Source: Streptomyces sp. NBC_01335 (GTDB lineage: Bacteria > Actinomycetota > Actinomycetes > Streptomycetales > Streptomycetaceae). From it: DNA of 64,000 nucleotides. This document shows positions 1-8,058 of this stretch, one piece after another (positions within the stretch are counted from its first letter, which is position 1; the number at the start of each line of letters is the position of its first letter). The position numbers and the translations under genes are program-made. The DNA lies in the NCBI RefSeq assembly GCF_035953295.1, contig NZ_CP108370.1:5051001-5115000 (forward strand), written 5' to 3'. Under the pieces are notes generated by a model that saw only the letters and a list, made by a program, of their open reading frames with translations, ran no database searches and was not told where the DNA came from.

Positions 1-59
1 CAGGCCCGAGCGACGCGGACTGCGATTTCGCCACGGTTGGCGATGAGCACCTTGCGCAC
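1..59 (-). CDS. Acyl-CoA carboxylase alpha subunit (biotin carboxylase), N-terminus only
   Basis: Only the first 19 or so codons are inside the window and the gene runs off the left edge. The GTG start is preceded by a strong AGGAGGG ribosome site at 67-73. The visible peptide begins (fM)RKVLIANRGEIAVRVARA, the near-invariant start of the biotin carboxylase domain, in which ANRGE(I/V)A opens the ATP-grasp fold. In actinobacteria this subunit carries both biotin carboxylase and biotin carrier domains and serves the acetyl- and propionyl-CoA carboxylase complexes. The propionyl-CoA beta subunit, epsilon subunit and biotin ligase lie within 7 kb, which supports the call. Confidence 0.9.
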   Translation of the reverse strand, partial: MRKVLIANRGEIAVRVARA

Positions 60-423
60 GATGACTCCCTCCTAGGAACAAGCTGAGTTTAGGGACTACC
101 AACACGGCCGTACGACTCGTCCCCAGTGGTGAGCTTGCCCACACGGAGTGTGATTTCGAGGCCTCCGGAGTCGCAAAATCCCTTGTCGGACCACGGTACG
201 CCGCGATCCTTAACCGCACAGTAGCCACCAGGTGTGGTTCAGGTCTCTGTCTGTAGGCGCAACGACCGGTGGCTTTTCTTTGTCGGGTCCCCACGAATGG
301 ATGAAGAAATCCCTTGCCGTACGGCGGAACGGCGCCGACCGTGCGCACGCTCTTGTCCAGATGATTACCCGTTAGTAAGGTCCGCGGTGTCGGACGTAAC
401 TATGGGTAACAGGGGGTGGCGCC
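60..423. other. Intergenic region between divergent accA-like gene and a membrane protein gene
   Basis: 364 bases without a convincing gene. It must contain the leftward promoter of the carboxylase alpha subunit (a possible -10, TAAACT read on the minus strand, lies at 86-91, with no good -35) and the rightward promoter of the gene at 424. A small perfect inverted repeat, CACAC-GGA-GTGTG, sits at 140-152. An open frame from 234 crosses into the next gene in another frame and has no family resemblance. Confidence 0.5.
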
Positions 424-957
424 GTGGTGCGCAGACCGGTGGCCGTCGTGACCGCGCTCGTGCTCCTCGCCGAGGCCGTGGGGGTGGCGATCGTCAACAC
501 CGTCCTCGCCACCGTGGCGGAGAACCAGAACATGTCGCTGGCCGGACTGGAGCCCGGGGCCATGAGCACCGGCGCCTGGGTGATGGGCGGCGCCTCGGCG
601 GCCCTGCTGGTCGTCGTCGCGCTCGTCGCGCTGACCGCCGCCGTACGCGACCGCTCCCCGGGCCGGGTGGGCCGGTTCGCCCTGATCCTCACCGCCGTCG
701 CGCACGGGGTGCTCGGAGCCCTGGCGGTGGGCCTGGTCGGCTGGTACGCCTTCGGCTGCCTGATGGTGGCGCTGGCGCTGCTCGTCGGCACGCTGATCGG
801 GTACGGACCCGGGCGCCGGGCGCGCGGCACCGAGGGTGACGGTGGCGCCGGGGGTCCTGGCGGCCCTGGCGGCTTCGACGGTCCCGGGAGCTCCGAGGGC
901 CGGGCCCCCGTGGCGGGGGCACCGGCTCCGCCTGTGATCAGTCCCACAACTCCGTGA
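424..957 (+). CDS. Four-helix integral membrane protein, function unknown
   Basis: 177 residues from a GTG start. About four hydrophobic helices are visible (roughly residues 6-28, 51-76, 83-107 and 112-128), followed by a low-complexity Gly/Pro-rich cytoplasmic tail ([13 protein letters not shown]) and a short Pro/Ala-rich end. I recognise no enzymatic motif. It lies between the carboxylase alpha subunit and maf, and its last 20 bases overlap the 3' end of maf on the other strand. A small conserved streptomycete membrane protein is the best description. The start is uncertain because the upstream ribosome site is weak. Confidence 0.7.
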   Translation: MVRRPVAVVTALVLLAEAVGVAIVNTVLATVAENQNMSLAGLEPGAMSTGAWVMGGASAALLVVVALVALTAAVRDRSPGRVGRFALILTAVAHGVLGALAVGLVGWYAFGCLMVALALLVGTLIGYGPGRRARGTEGDGGAGGPGGPGGFDGPGSSEGRAPVAGAPAPPVISPTTP

Positions 958-1540
958 CGGAGACGCCCAGTTCGCCGAGGAGGCGTCGCAGCAGCGGCAG
1001 TGAGAGCCCGATCACGTTGGAGTGGTCGCCCTCGATGGAGTCGATGAACGGGCCCGAGAGGCCGTCCAGGGTGAACGCCCCCGCGACGTGCAGCGGTTCG
1101 CCCGTGGCCACGTAGGCGGCGATCTCGGCGTCGGTGGGGTCGCCGAAGCGGACGACGGTGGACGCGGTCGCGGACGCCGTACGGCCGCTCGCCCTGTCGA
1201 TCACGCTGTGGCCGGTCCGCAACACTCCCGCGCGCCCCCGCATCGCCCGCCAGCGGGCCGTGGCCTCCTCGGCGTCGGCGGGCTTGCCCAGCGCCTCCCC
1301 GTCCAGGTCCAGCACCGAATCGCACCCCACGACCAGGGCCCCGTCCGTCTCCGGGAGCGCCGCCACCGCGGTCGCCTTCGCCTGCGCCAGTACGAGCGCC
1401 AGCTCGCCGGGGGTCGGGGCGGAGAGCGCGTCCTCGTCCACCCCGCTGACGATCTTCTCGGGGGCGAATCCCGCCTGTCGCAGGAGGCCGAGACGGGCGG
1501 GGGAGGCGGAGGCGAGCACGAGCCGGCGCTGAGCAGTCAT
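938..1540 (-). CDS. maf: Maf-family nucleoside triphosphate pyrophosphatase
   Basis: 200 residues starting [17 protein letters not shown], which carries the Maf signature (S)ASPAR for phosphate binding. Further family blocks are [12 protein letters not shown], with the conserved Asp of the (D)TVV block, and [26 protein letters not shown] near the C-terminus. Maf proteins hydrolyse non-canonical or modified nucleoside triphosphates to monophosphates (house-cleaning) and act in the cytoplasm. An ATG three codons upstream (1549) is an alternative start. The gene converges with the membrane protein gene at 424-957 and overlaps it by 20 bases. Carboxylase, maf and biotin ligase lie close together, as I recall from other streptomycetes. 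Confidence 0.93.
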   Translation of the reverse strand: MTAQRRLVLASASPARLGLLRQAGFAPEKIVSGVDEDALSAPTPGELALVLAQAKATAVAALPETDGALVVGCDSVLDLDGEALGKPADAEEATARWRAMRGRAGVLRTGHSVIDRASGRTASATASTVVRFGDPTDAEIAAYVATGEPLHVAGAFTLDGLSGPFIDSIEGDHSNVIGLSLPLLRRLLGELGVSVTELWD

Positions 1541-1720
1541 GCGGGCCATCGTAGGTCCCCGGGCGGGTGCGGTCCCGGCCGTCGGGCTCCTCGTGCGGCC
1601 CGCCTCGGCGCGGTGGCCGCAGGGCGCCGGGGCCCCTTCCGCACGGCGGGTGAGGGGTCGCCGGGCCCTTCTTCCCCGCGTGCGTGGGTACTTCCGCCGT
1701 CCGGCCGCGGAAGAGGCGCC

Positions 1721-1770
1721 TTGACGTGCCCGGACCATTCAATGCATCATTGAACTAGTTCATTGGTCAT
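1721..1770 (+). promoter_or_regulatory. Promoter/operator of the GntR-ABC operon with two overlapping palindromes
   Basis: A perfect inverted repeat TTCAATG-CAT-CATTGAA (1738-1754) overlaps a 12-bp perfect palindrome TGAACTAGTTCA (1751-1762), giving three half-sites of the type GTTCATTG. A -35-like TTGACG is at 1721-1726. The operator would cover the -10 and start of transcription, about 25-45 bp upstream of the GntR start. This is the typical autoregulatory arrangement for a YtrA-type repressor. Confidence 0.7.
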
Positions 1771-1785
1771 ACGGGAGGTGACGCC

Positions 1786-2199
1786 ATGGGGTTCGCCTTC
1801 CGGATCGACCGGCGCAGCGGCGTGCCGAACTACGTCCAGATCATCCAGCAGGTGCAGCAGGCGCTCCGGCTGGGTCTGCTGAAGCCGGGAGACCGGCTGC
1901 CCACCGCCCGGGCGGTGGTGGAGGCGACGGCGCTCAACCCCAACACCGTGCTCAAGGCCTACCGCGAGCTGGAGTCCCAGGGGTTGGTCGAGACCCGGCG
2001 CAGGCACGGGACCTTCGTCACCGGCACGCTCGGCGCGTCCTCGGCCGACTCGCCGTGGCGGACGGCGCTCGCGGACGTGGCGGCCCGGGCCGCCGCCGAG
2101 GGCGCCGAACGCGACGACCTCGCCGCCCTGTTCACCGACGTGCTGGACGATCTCTACCCTCAGAAGGAATCCGATGCCCCTCCGCACCAGCAGCCCTGA
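1786..2199 (+). CDS. GntR-family (YtrA subfamily) transcriptional regulator
   Basis: 137 residues from an ATG with a strong GGGAGGTGA ribosome site. The N-terminal winged helix-turn-helix (residues 1-80) shows the GntR hallmarks: GVPNYVQIIQQVQ, LKPGDRLPTARAV and LNPNTVLKAYRELESQGLVE. The short C-terminal extension with no ligand-binding domain is characteristic of the YtrA subfamily, which nearly always represses a co-transcribed ABC transporter. The stop codon overlaps the next gene (an ABC ATPase) by 26 bases, so the three genes to 3978 form an operon. The double palindrome just upstream is the probable operator. The inducing signal is unknown; cell-envelope-active compounds are a known class for YtrA systems. 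Confidence 0.92.
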   Translation: MGFAFRIDRRSGVPNYVQIIQQVQQALRLGLLKPGDRLPTARAVVEATALNPNTVLKAYRELESQGLVETRRRHGTFVTGTLGASSADSPWRTALADVAARAAAEGAERDDLAALFTDVLDDLYPQKESDAPPHQQP

Positions 2200-3064
2200 C
2201 ACAGCGCTCGCCGCCCGCGGGGTCACCCAGAGATTCGGGCGCAAGGGGCGCGACGTCCTCGACGGCTGCACCTTCGAGGTCCCCGCGGGAGTCGTGTCCG
2301 CCCTGGTGGGACCCAACGGCGCCGGGAAGTCGACGCTGTTGGAGCTGGTGGCCGGTATGCGACGGCCCGCGTCGGGAACGCTCGACGTCCTGGGCGGACC
2401 GCCCGGAGCCGGGCACCCCCGGGTCGCGTACCTGGCCCAGCACCGGCCGCTCTTCCCTCGGTTCACGGTCCGTCAGATGCTGGACCTGGGCGCCCGGACC
2501 AACCAGTCCAACTGGGACGCGGAGCTGGCCGGGCGGATCGCGGAGCCGTTGGGGGAAGACGACCGGGTCGGGACCCTCTCCGGCGGCCAGCGCACCCGTC
2601 TGGCCCTGGCCCTCGCCCTCGGCAAGCGCGCCGACCTGCTGCTGCTGGACGAGCCGATGGCCGACCTCGACGTGCTGGCACGACAGGAGGTGATGGGGCT
2701 GCTCATGGCGCACGTCGCCGACACCGGCACCACGGTGGTGATGTCCTCGCACATCATCTCCGAGCTGGCCGACGTCTGCGACCACCTGCTCCTGCTCGAC
2801 CGGGGCGCGGTCCGGCTCTGCGGCGACATCGACGAACTGACCGCGTCCCACGCGGTGGTGGCCGTGCCCGGCGGCCCCGACCGCCTCGGCGGCCACACCG
2901 TCGTCGAGGCCCGCCCGGCCGGACGCGGCACCAGCGCGCTCATCCGCCCCGCCGGGCCGCTGCCCGCCGAGTGGGACGCACGGACCCCCTCGCTGGAGGA
3001 ACTGGTCCTCGCCCACCTCACGCCCGCCGCCCCGACCGCCCTCAGCAAGGAAAACGCCGCATGA
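2174..3064 (+). CDS. ABC transporter ATP-binding protein
   Basis: 296 residues. All nucleotide-binding motifs are intact: Walker A LVGPNGAGKST (about residues 45-55), signature LSGGQRTRLALALALG, Walker B LLLLDEPMADLD and a switch His in VVMSSHIISELADVCDHLL. The start at 2174 has AGAAGGA just upstream and lies inside the 3' end of the GntR gene. Its own stop overlaps the next start as ATGA, so translation is probably coupled. It would energise the membrane protein encoded next. The fold resembles the CcmA/YtrB class of small exporter ATPases. Substrate unknown. Confidence 0.93.
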   Translation: MPLRTSSPDTALAARGVTQRFGRKGRDVLDGCTFEVPAGVVSALVGPNGAGKSTLLELVAGMRRPASGTLDVLGGPPGAGHPRVAYLAQHRPLFPRFTVRQMLDLGARTNQSNWDAELAGRIAEPLGEDDRVGTLSGGQRTRLALALALGKRADLLLLDEPMADLDVLARQEVMGLLMAHVADTGTTVVMSSHIISELADVCDHLLLLDRGAVRLCGDIDELTASHAVVAVPGGPDRLGGHTVVEARPAGRGTSALIRPAGPLPAEWDARTPSLEELVLAHLTPAAPTALSKENAA

Positions 3065-3978
3065 GCGCCACCACCGCCCCGACCGCCCGGCCCACCCGCC
3101 CCGCGCCCGGACGACGCCTGCCGCTCGTGCTCATCGCCGTACGGCAGTACCGCTGGGTCGCGCTCGTCCTCGTGCTGCTGGCCGCCCGCGTCTGCGCCGC
3201 GCTCCTGTACCACTACGGCAGTTGGGCGGACGCGACAGCCCTGCTCGCCCATGTCGGCGGCCAGGAGTACCACTTCGGGCGCTACGCGAACGACGCCCAC
3301 CACGTGACCGAGCAGCTCGTGAACGACGGCGCCTCCCTCGCCTTCCAGCCCGCCCTGCTCGCCGCGATCGTCACCGCCGTGCTGACCGCGCGGGAGTGGG
3401 AGTCCCGCCGGGTCGTCCTCGCGCTGACCCAGTCGGTCACGCCCCGGCGGTGGTTCACCGTCCGCTGGGCGGTCCTGGCGGCGGTCCTCGCGGCGGTGAC
3501 CATCCCCCCGGTGGTGCTGTACCGGATCAGCGCCGTGCACGGCTTCCGCCTCGGCCTGCTCACCTACGGCGCCGAGCGGCAGAACGCGTACTACACGATC
3601 GGCCCGGTGACCGTCGCCCACGTCCTCCTCGGAGTCGCGGCCGGCGCGCTGGCCGGCACACTCCTGCGCCGCACCTTGCCGGCGCTCGTCGCGGCGCCCG
3701 TTCTCACCTGGCTGGTCGCCGGGGTGCTGGTCCGCTCCCGGGCGGTGCTGCTGGTCGACTTCCCGCTCTTCTCCCAGGTCGACGGCTTCCACCTGGGCGG
3801 CGTGTTCGGCCTCCAGTTCTACGACGCCCTCCCGCAGGACAGCTTCCTCATGAACGCCCTGAAGCCCGGCGACTACTGGGGCTTCCAGATCGCCTCCAGC
3901 GTGCTGGTGCTCGCCGCCGCGGCCCTGCTCACCGCCGCCGCACTCCGCGTACTGCGCCGCCGCACCGCCCAGTACTGA
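3061..3978 (+). CDS. ABC transporter permease of the GntR-controlled operon
   Basis: 305 residues beginning in an ATGA overlap with the ATPase stop. About six hydrophobic segments are visible: near residues 20-45, 100-120, 135-160, 180-215, 222-240, and a C-terminal helix SVLVLAAAALLTAAALRVL. A large loop between the first two helices (about residues 45-100) contains Tyr/His-rich sequence. No recognisable domain beyond an ABC-2-like membrane protein; the role follows from the coupled ATPase. Downstream, a 14-base direct repeat (GTACTGACCACTGA) at about 3971 and 3992 marks the end of the gene. Confidence 0.8.
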   Translation: MSATTAPTARPTRPAPGRRLPLVLIAVRQYRWVALVLVLLAARVCAALLYHYGSWADATALLAHVGGQEYHFGRYANDAHHVTEQLVNDGASLAFQPALLAAIVTAVLTAREWESRRVVLALTQSVTPRRWFTVRWAVLAAVLAAVTIPPVVLYRISAVHGFRLGLLTYGAERQNAYYTIGPVTVAHVLLGVAAGALAGTLLRRTLPALVAAPVLTWLVAGVLVRSRAVLLVDFPLFSQVDGFHLGGVFGLQFYDALPQDSFLMNALKPGDYWGFQIASSVLVLAAAALLTAAALRVLRRRTAQY

Positions 3979-4114
3979 CCACTGACGCGCCCGGTACTGA
4001 CCACTGACCACCACGAGCTTCACCGCCCGACGCGCTGACCGAGCCGTCCGCGGCAGCTCCGTCCTGCCCTGCCGCTCTTCACTCTCCAGCTCTTCCACCG
4101 AGAAAGCAGCAACC

Positions 4115-4645
4115 ATGAAGACGCACGCCACCGACCACCAGGACACCGACGGCCAGGAGGTGCGCCGCCACCCGGGCGAGAACCGGCCGGACACGAAGGT
4201 CCCCGCGTGGAGCAACCCCCTCCCGATCGTGTGGTGCCTGATGGTGGGTGCTCTGGTGAGCCTGCTCAGCCAGCTCCCGGGCGACGAGGGGATCTACGAG
4301 ATCTTCACGCTCCCCGTCTTCCTGCTGACCTTCGGCGCCGCCGCGGCGCTGTGCTTCTCGCCGTGGTGGAGCCGGTCCCGCAAGGTGGTCGCCCTCGTCT
4401 GGCTCCTGGTGCCGAACTTCTTCCTGGCCTTCGCGATAGCGGCCACCGACAGCCGGGCCATCCAGATCACGGTGAGCTGCGTGTCGCTCGTCGTGCGCGC
4501 CGGTGCCATCTGGTGGATCTGGCACAACCGGACCGTCCCCGCTCCCGGCCGCTACCGCTTCCCGCGCTGGGCCAAGGTGCTGACCTGGATCGTCGTGGTC
4601 GCCGCCTTCGCGGGCGAGGCCGTCCTGTGGGCCGTCACGCTGTAA
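4115..4645 (+). CDS. Polytopic membrane protein, possible fourth member of the GntR-ABC operon
   Basis: 176 residues with a hydrophilic, His/Asp-rich N-terminus (about 30 residues) followed by five or six hydrophobic helices (near 34-54, 62-82, 90-112, 118-136, 152-174). No known motif. It starts 137 bases after the permease on the same strand, with only a weak ribosome site (AGAAAG), so co-transcription is plausible but not shown. The product is Trp-rich near the membrane interfaces (SPWWS, IWWIWH). Function unknown. Confidence 0.7.
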   Translation: MKTHATDHQDTDGQEVRRHPGENRPDTKVPAWSNPLPIVWCLMVGALVSLLSQLPGDEGIYEIFTLPVFLLTFGAAAALCFSPWWSRSRKVVALVWLLVPNFFLAFAIAATDSRAIQITVSCVSLVVRAGAIWWIWHNRTVPAPGRYRFPRWAKVLTWIVVVAAFAGEAVLWAVTL

Positions 4646-4670
4646 GCGCGACGGGCCGGCGGCCGACGGC

Positions 4671-4799
4671 TCAGCGCAGGCCGATCACGAACATCCCGAC
4701 CACCATGGCCAGCGCGAGCAGGAACCCCGCGCGCCGCAGCATCTCCTGGGCGTCGCGCAGTTCCTTCGGCGGGCGGTCGTCGGGGTCGGACCAGAGCAT
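4671..4799 (-). CDS. Small single-helix membrane protein (42 residues)
   Basis: Short frame reading MLWSDPDDRPPKELRDAQEM followed by LRRAGFLLALAMVVGMFVIG and LR. A charged, amphipathic N-terminal half is followed by one clear transmembrane helix and a two-residue tail. Codon third positions are almost all G or C as in neighbouring genes, which supports real coding. It lies downstream of the carboxylase epsilon subunit on the same strand but beyond that gene's hairpin terminator. No family recognised. Confidence 0.6.
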   Translation of the reverse strand: MLWSDPDDRPPKELRDAQEMLRRAGFLLALAMVVGMFVIGLR

Positions 4800-4864
4800 G
4801 CGTCCGATCCTGCTCCGCCCGCCGCCGTCCTGCCTGAGTACGGGTACTCAACCACCCGTTTGCC

Positions 4865-4895
4865 GGGGCCCGGTCACCCTCGGCGACCGGGCCCC
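4865..4895 (-). terminator. Hairpin terminator after the acyl-CoA carboxylase epsilon gene
   Basis: Perfect 11-bp stem, GGGGCCCGGTC (4865-4875) paired with GACCGGGCCCC (4885-4895), around a 9-base loop, without a T-run as is usual in streptomycetes. It lies 19 bases past the epsilon gene stop on the minus strand. Confidence 0.75.
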
Positions 4896-4913
4896 GGGGC
4901 GCGTCCAGGCCGC

Positions 4914-5123
4914 TCAGGCGGGCCAGTAGGTGCGCGCCCAGGCCCCCGGCCCGGGCGACGGCCGGGTGGTGCGGGCGATCCGCGCCGGGTCGGACCACGG
5001 CGCGCGCGGCGCCGGGCCCCCGGTGTCCTGCACCGCCGCCGCCGAGGCGGCGCGCGCCCGGACCACCGCGAGGGCGGCGGCGAGTTCCTCGGGGGTCGGG
5101 TTGCCCCGTACGACCCTGATCAT
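4914..5123 (-). CDS. accE: Acyl-CoA carboxylase epsilon subunit
   Basis: 69 residues, MIRVVRGNPTPEELAAALAV at the N-terminus and a Trp-rich end (PGAWARTYWPA). The pattern R(V/I)xxGxPTxEE(L/V)AAL with a C-terminal W...W is diagnostic of the small epsilon subunits of actinobacterial acyl-CoA carboxylases, which bind the beta hexamer and stimulate activity. It begins 44 bases after the pccB stop and is almost certainly co-transcribed with it. The low-complexity middle (about residues 35-60) is typical. Confidence 0.92.
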   Translation of the reverse strand: MIRVVRGNPTPEELAAALAVVRARAASAAAVQDTGGPAPRAPWSDPARIARTTRPSPGPGAWARTYWPA

Positions 5124-5167
5124 GGCGGGCTCCAATCCGTTCCGTGCTCGTGCGTCCCGGACGCTTC

Positions 5168-6748
5168 CTACAGCGGGATGTTGCCGTGCTTCTTCGGCGG
5201 CAGGGACTCGCGCTTGGTGCGCAGCTGCCGGAGCGCCTTCACCACGTGCTTGCGGGTGTCCGAGGGCATGACCACCGCGTCCACGTAACCGCGTTCGGCC
5301 GCGACGTACGGGTTGAGCAGCGCGTCCTCGTACTCCGCCATCAGCTGCGCGCGGGTCGCCTCCGGGTCCTCGGCGGCGGCGATGGTGCGGCGGTGCAGGA
5401 TGTTCACCGCGCCCTGCGCGCCCATGACGGCGATCTGGGCGGTCGGCCAGGCGAGGTTGACGTCGGCGCCCAGGTGCTTGGAGCCCATGACGTCGTACGC
5501 CCCGCCGAACGCCTTGCGGGTGATGACCGTGATCAGCGGGACGGTGGCCTCCGCGTAGGCGTAGATCAGCTTGGCGCCCCGGCGGATGATGCCGCCGTAC
5601 TCCTGGTCCACGCCCGGCAGGAAGCCCGGCACGTCGACGAAGGTCAGCACCGGCACGTTGAACGCGTCGCAGGTACGGACGAAGCGCGCGGCCTTCTCGC
5701 TCGCGTCGATGTCCAGACAACCGGCGAACTGCATCGGCTGGTTGGCGACCACACCCACCGGGTGGCCCTCCACCCGGCCGAAGCCGGTGATGATGTTCGG
5801 CGCGAACAGCGCCTGGGTCTCCAGGAACTCGGCGTCGTCCAGCACGTGCTCGATGGCGGTGTGCATGTCGTACGGCTGGTTCGCCGAGTCCGGGATCAGC
5901 GTGTCGAGCTCGCGGTCCTCGTCCGTCGTCTCCAGGTCCGCCTCCTCCGGGAAGACCGGCGGCTCGGAGAGGTTGTTCGAAGGGAGGTACGACAGAAGGG
6001 ACTTGACGTACTCGATGGCGTCCTTCTCGTCGCCCGCGAGGTGGTGCGCCACACCGGAGGTGGTGTTGTGGGTGCGGGCTCCGCCCAGTTCCTCGAAGCC
6101 CACGTCCTCGCCGGTGACGGTCTTGATGACGTCGGGTCCGGTGATGAACATGTGCGAGGTCCGGTCGACCATCACCGTGAAGTCGGTGATCGCGGGCGAG
6201 TAGACCGCGCCACCCGCGCAGGGGCCGACGATCAGCGAGATCTGCGGCACCACACCGGAGGCGTGCACATTGCGCCGGAAGATCTCGGCGAACAGCCCGA
6301 GCGCCGCCACCCCTTCCTGGATGCGGGCGCCGCCGCCGTCGTTGATGCCGATGACCGGGCAGCCGGTCTTCAGCGCGAAGTCCATGACCTTCACGATCTT
6401 CTCGCCGTACACCTCGCCCAGCGAACCGCCGAAGATCGTGAAGTCCTGCGAGTACACGCACACCGGACGGCCGTCGACCGTGCCGTACCCGGTCACCACC
6501 CCGTCCCCGTAGGGGCGGTTCTTCTCGATCCCGAAGTTGGTGGACCGGTGGCGGGCGAACTCGTCCAGTTCCACGAAGGAACCCTCGTCCAGCAGCAGGT
6601 CCACCCGCTCCCGCGCGGTGAGCTTGCCCTTCGCGTGCTGCTTCTCGACCGCGCGCTCGGAACCCGCGTGCGTGGCTTCGCCGATACGGCGCTGCAGGTC
6701 CGCGATCTTGCCCGCGGTGGTGTGGATGTCGCTCTGCGGCTCGGACAT
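5168..6748 (-). CDS. pccB: Propionyl-CoA carboxylase beta subunit (carboxyltransferase)
   Basis: 526 residues with the carboxyltransferase fold in two crotonase-like halves. Visible landmarks are [16 protein letters not shown] (oxyanion hole of the N-terminal half), [33 protein letters not shown] (C-terminal half) and [20 protein letters not shown]. From established work on S. coelicolor PccB and AccB, an Asp in GGAYDVM (here residue 419) favours propionyl-CoA, whereas acetyl-CoA-accepting paralogues carry Ile. The enzyme makes methylmalonyl-CoA, a precursor for polyketides and odd-chain metabolism. I chose MSEPQSD (6748) because family members start there; an ATG at 6781 would add 11 residues. 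The epsilon subunit follows, and the biotin ligase is divergent. Confidence 0.95.
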   Translation of the reverse strand: MSEPQSDIHTTAGKIADLQRRIGEATHAGSERAVEKQHAKGKLTARERVDLLLDEGSFVELDEFARHRSTNFGIEKNRPYGDGVVTGYGTVDGRPVCVYSQDFTIFGGSLGEVYGEKIVKVMDFALKTGCPVIGINDGGGARIQEGVAALGLFAEIFRRNVHASGVVPQISLIVGPCAGGAVYSPAITDFTVMVDRTSHMFITGPDVIKTVTGEDVGFEELGGARTHNTTSGVAHHLAGDEKDAIEYVKSLLSYLPSNNLSEPPVFPEEADLETTDEDRELDTLIPDSANQPYDMHTAIEHVLDDAEFLETQALFAPNIITGFGRVEGHPVGVVANQPMQFAGCLDIDASEKAARFVRTCDAFNVPVLTFVDVPGFLPGVDQEYGGIIRRGAKLIYAYAEATVPLITVITRKAFGGAYDVMGSKHLGADVNLAWPTAQIAVMGAQGAVNILHRRTIAAAEDPEATRAQLMAEYEDALLNPYVAAERGYVDAVVMPSDTRKHVVKALRQLRTKRESLPPKKHGNIPL

Positions 6749-6906
6749 CGGGTGGCGGCTCCCTGCCTGGTGACGGGACATGACGGGGGCTCGGTCCCGG
6801 GGACGGGCCCGGCACGCACCCGCGGGGAAGCCCTCGTTCCTGTTCAGCTACTGCCCCGTAGCGTATCGGCGGCCCCACGGATCGGCAGTGCGTCCTTTGC
6901 CACACC

Positions 6907-6922
6907 TAGGGTTACTTGCATG
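6907..6922 (+). promoter_or_regulatory. -10 element of a predicted leaderless biotin ligase transcript
   Basis: TAGGGT at 6907-6912 ends 7 bases before the ATG at 6920, and no purine-rich ribosome site lies between them. Transcription would begin at or next to the start codon. The -35 region is weak. Confidence 0.5.
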
Positions 6923-7792
6923 ACACCTCCGGATGCGCCTTCGAACCGCTGGTCGGACCTGGACCGGCCGCCCCTGAACACCACCGCGCTCCGCCGCGGA
7001 CTGCTGCGGCCGGGCGCTCTGTGGACCTCGCTCGACGTGGTCGAGGAGACCGGCTCCACCAACACCGACCTCGCCGCCCGGGCGGCCTCGGCGAACCCGC
7101 CCGCCGAGGGCGCGGTGCTCGTCGCCGAGGTGCAGAACGCCGGACGCGGCCGGCTCGACCGGGTCTGGACCGCCCCGCCGCGCTCCGGGCTCTTCCTCTC
7201 CGTCTACCTCGCGCCCACCGACGTACCCGTGGCGCGCTGGGGCTGGCTGCCGCTGCTCACCGGCGTCGCCGCCGCGACCGGCCTGGCCCGCGCCGCCGGG
7301 GTGGACATGGCGCTGAAGTGGCCCAACGACCTGCTGGTGACCGTCGACGGCGTGGAACGCAAGACCGGCGGCATCCTCGCCGAACGCGCCGGGGACGGCG
7401 TCGTCGTCGGCCTCGGCGTCAACGTCTCGCTCCGCGCCGACGAACTCCCCGCCCCCACCGCCGGCTCCCTCGCCCTCGCCGAGGCCGTCTCGCTCGACCG
7501 CGAGACCCTGCTGCGGGCCGTCCTGCGCTCGCTGGAGCAGTGGTACGGCGAGTGGCGCGCGGCCGGCGGCGACGCGGCCCGCAGCGGGCTCCAGGCGGCG
7601 TACGCGGCCGGCTGCGCCACGCTCGACCGCACCGTGCGGGCCGAGCTGCCCGGCGACCGCTCGGTGGTCGGGCAGGCCGTCGCGGTCGACGGCGACGGCC
7701 GTCTCATCCTCTCCACCGGCGACGGGCTCCAGCAGCCGGTCTCGGCGGGCGACATCGTGCACCTGCGCGGCGCGGCGGGCGGGCTCGTCTGA
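6920..7792 (+). CDS. birA: Biotin--[acetyl-CoA-carboxylase] ligase
   Basis: 290 residues. The biotinyl-5'-AMP binding loop GRGRLDRVW (family GRGRxGR), the ATP/biotin motif KWPNDLL and ERKTGGILAE with the conserved Lys are all present, followed by a small C-terminal SH3-like domain. There is no N-terminal DNA-binding domain, so it is a monofunctional ligase rather than a BirA repressor. It attaches biotin to the carrier domain of the carboxylase alpha subunit encoded nearby, and is divergent from pccB. The ATG at 6920 is probably leaderless. Confidence 0.95.
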   Translation: MTPPDAPSNRWSDLDRPPLNTTALRRGLLRPGALWTSLDVVEETGSTNTDLAARAASANPPAEGAVLVAEVQNAGRGRLDRVWTAPPRSGLFLSVYLAPTDVPVARWGWLPLLTGVAAATGLARAAGVDMALKWPNDLLVTVDGVERKTGGILAERAGDGVVVGLGVNVSLRADELPAPTAGSLALAEAVSLDRETLLRAVLRSLEQWYGEWRAAGGDAARSGLQAAYAAGCATLDRTVRAELPGDRSVVGQAVAVDGDGRLILSTGDGLQQPVSAGDIVHLRGAAGGLV

Positions 7793-7963
7793 CGGCGGAC
7801 GGCGGGAACGGGATCGCGCGCAGGTGTGTGGATCGCGTGGATGTACGGACGGGGGCGTACGGAGAGTGAACACGCGCCGCCCGGAAGGGTGAACGCGGCG
7901 CGCGCCGGAGTGCGAAAGCGTGAGTTGTCACGTCCGACGCACCCGTACCGGGCCATCGAGGAC

Positions 7964-7977
7964 GTGAGCCAGGGCAC
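7964..7977 (+). promoter_or_regulatory. Possible Crp-type site upstream of the adenylate cyclase gene
   Basis: GTGAGCCAGGGCAC fits the S. coelicolor Crp pattern GTG-N6-GNCAC that I recall, and in a wider window (cGTGA-N6-GCACA) is close to the general CRP palindrome. It lies 82 bases before the cya start. The rest of the 266-base intergenic region (7793-8058) shows no gene. Confidence 0.4.
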
Positions 7978-8058
7978 ACCTGCCGTATCGTTGAGGCGAT
8001 CCAGCGACAGATCACAGATCGGCAGGGCAGTGCGCAGGGAACGGGCAGGAGGCGGGCA

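Noticed and set aside
2473..4215. Long minus-strand open frame opposite the ABC operon
   Set aside because: Shadow of the ABC ATPase and permease genes, which have intact motifs on the plus strand.
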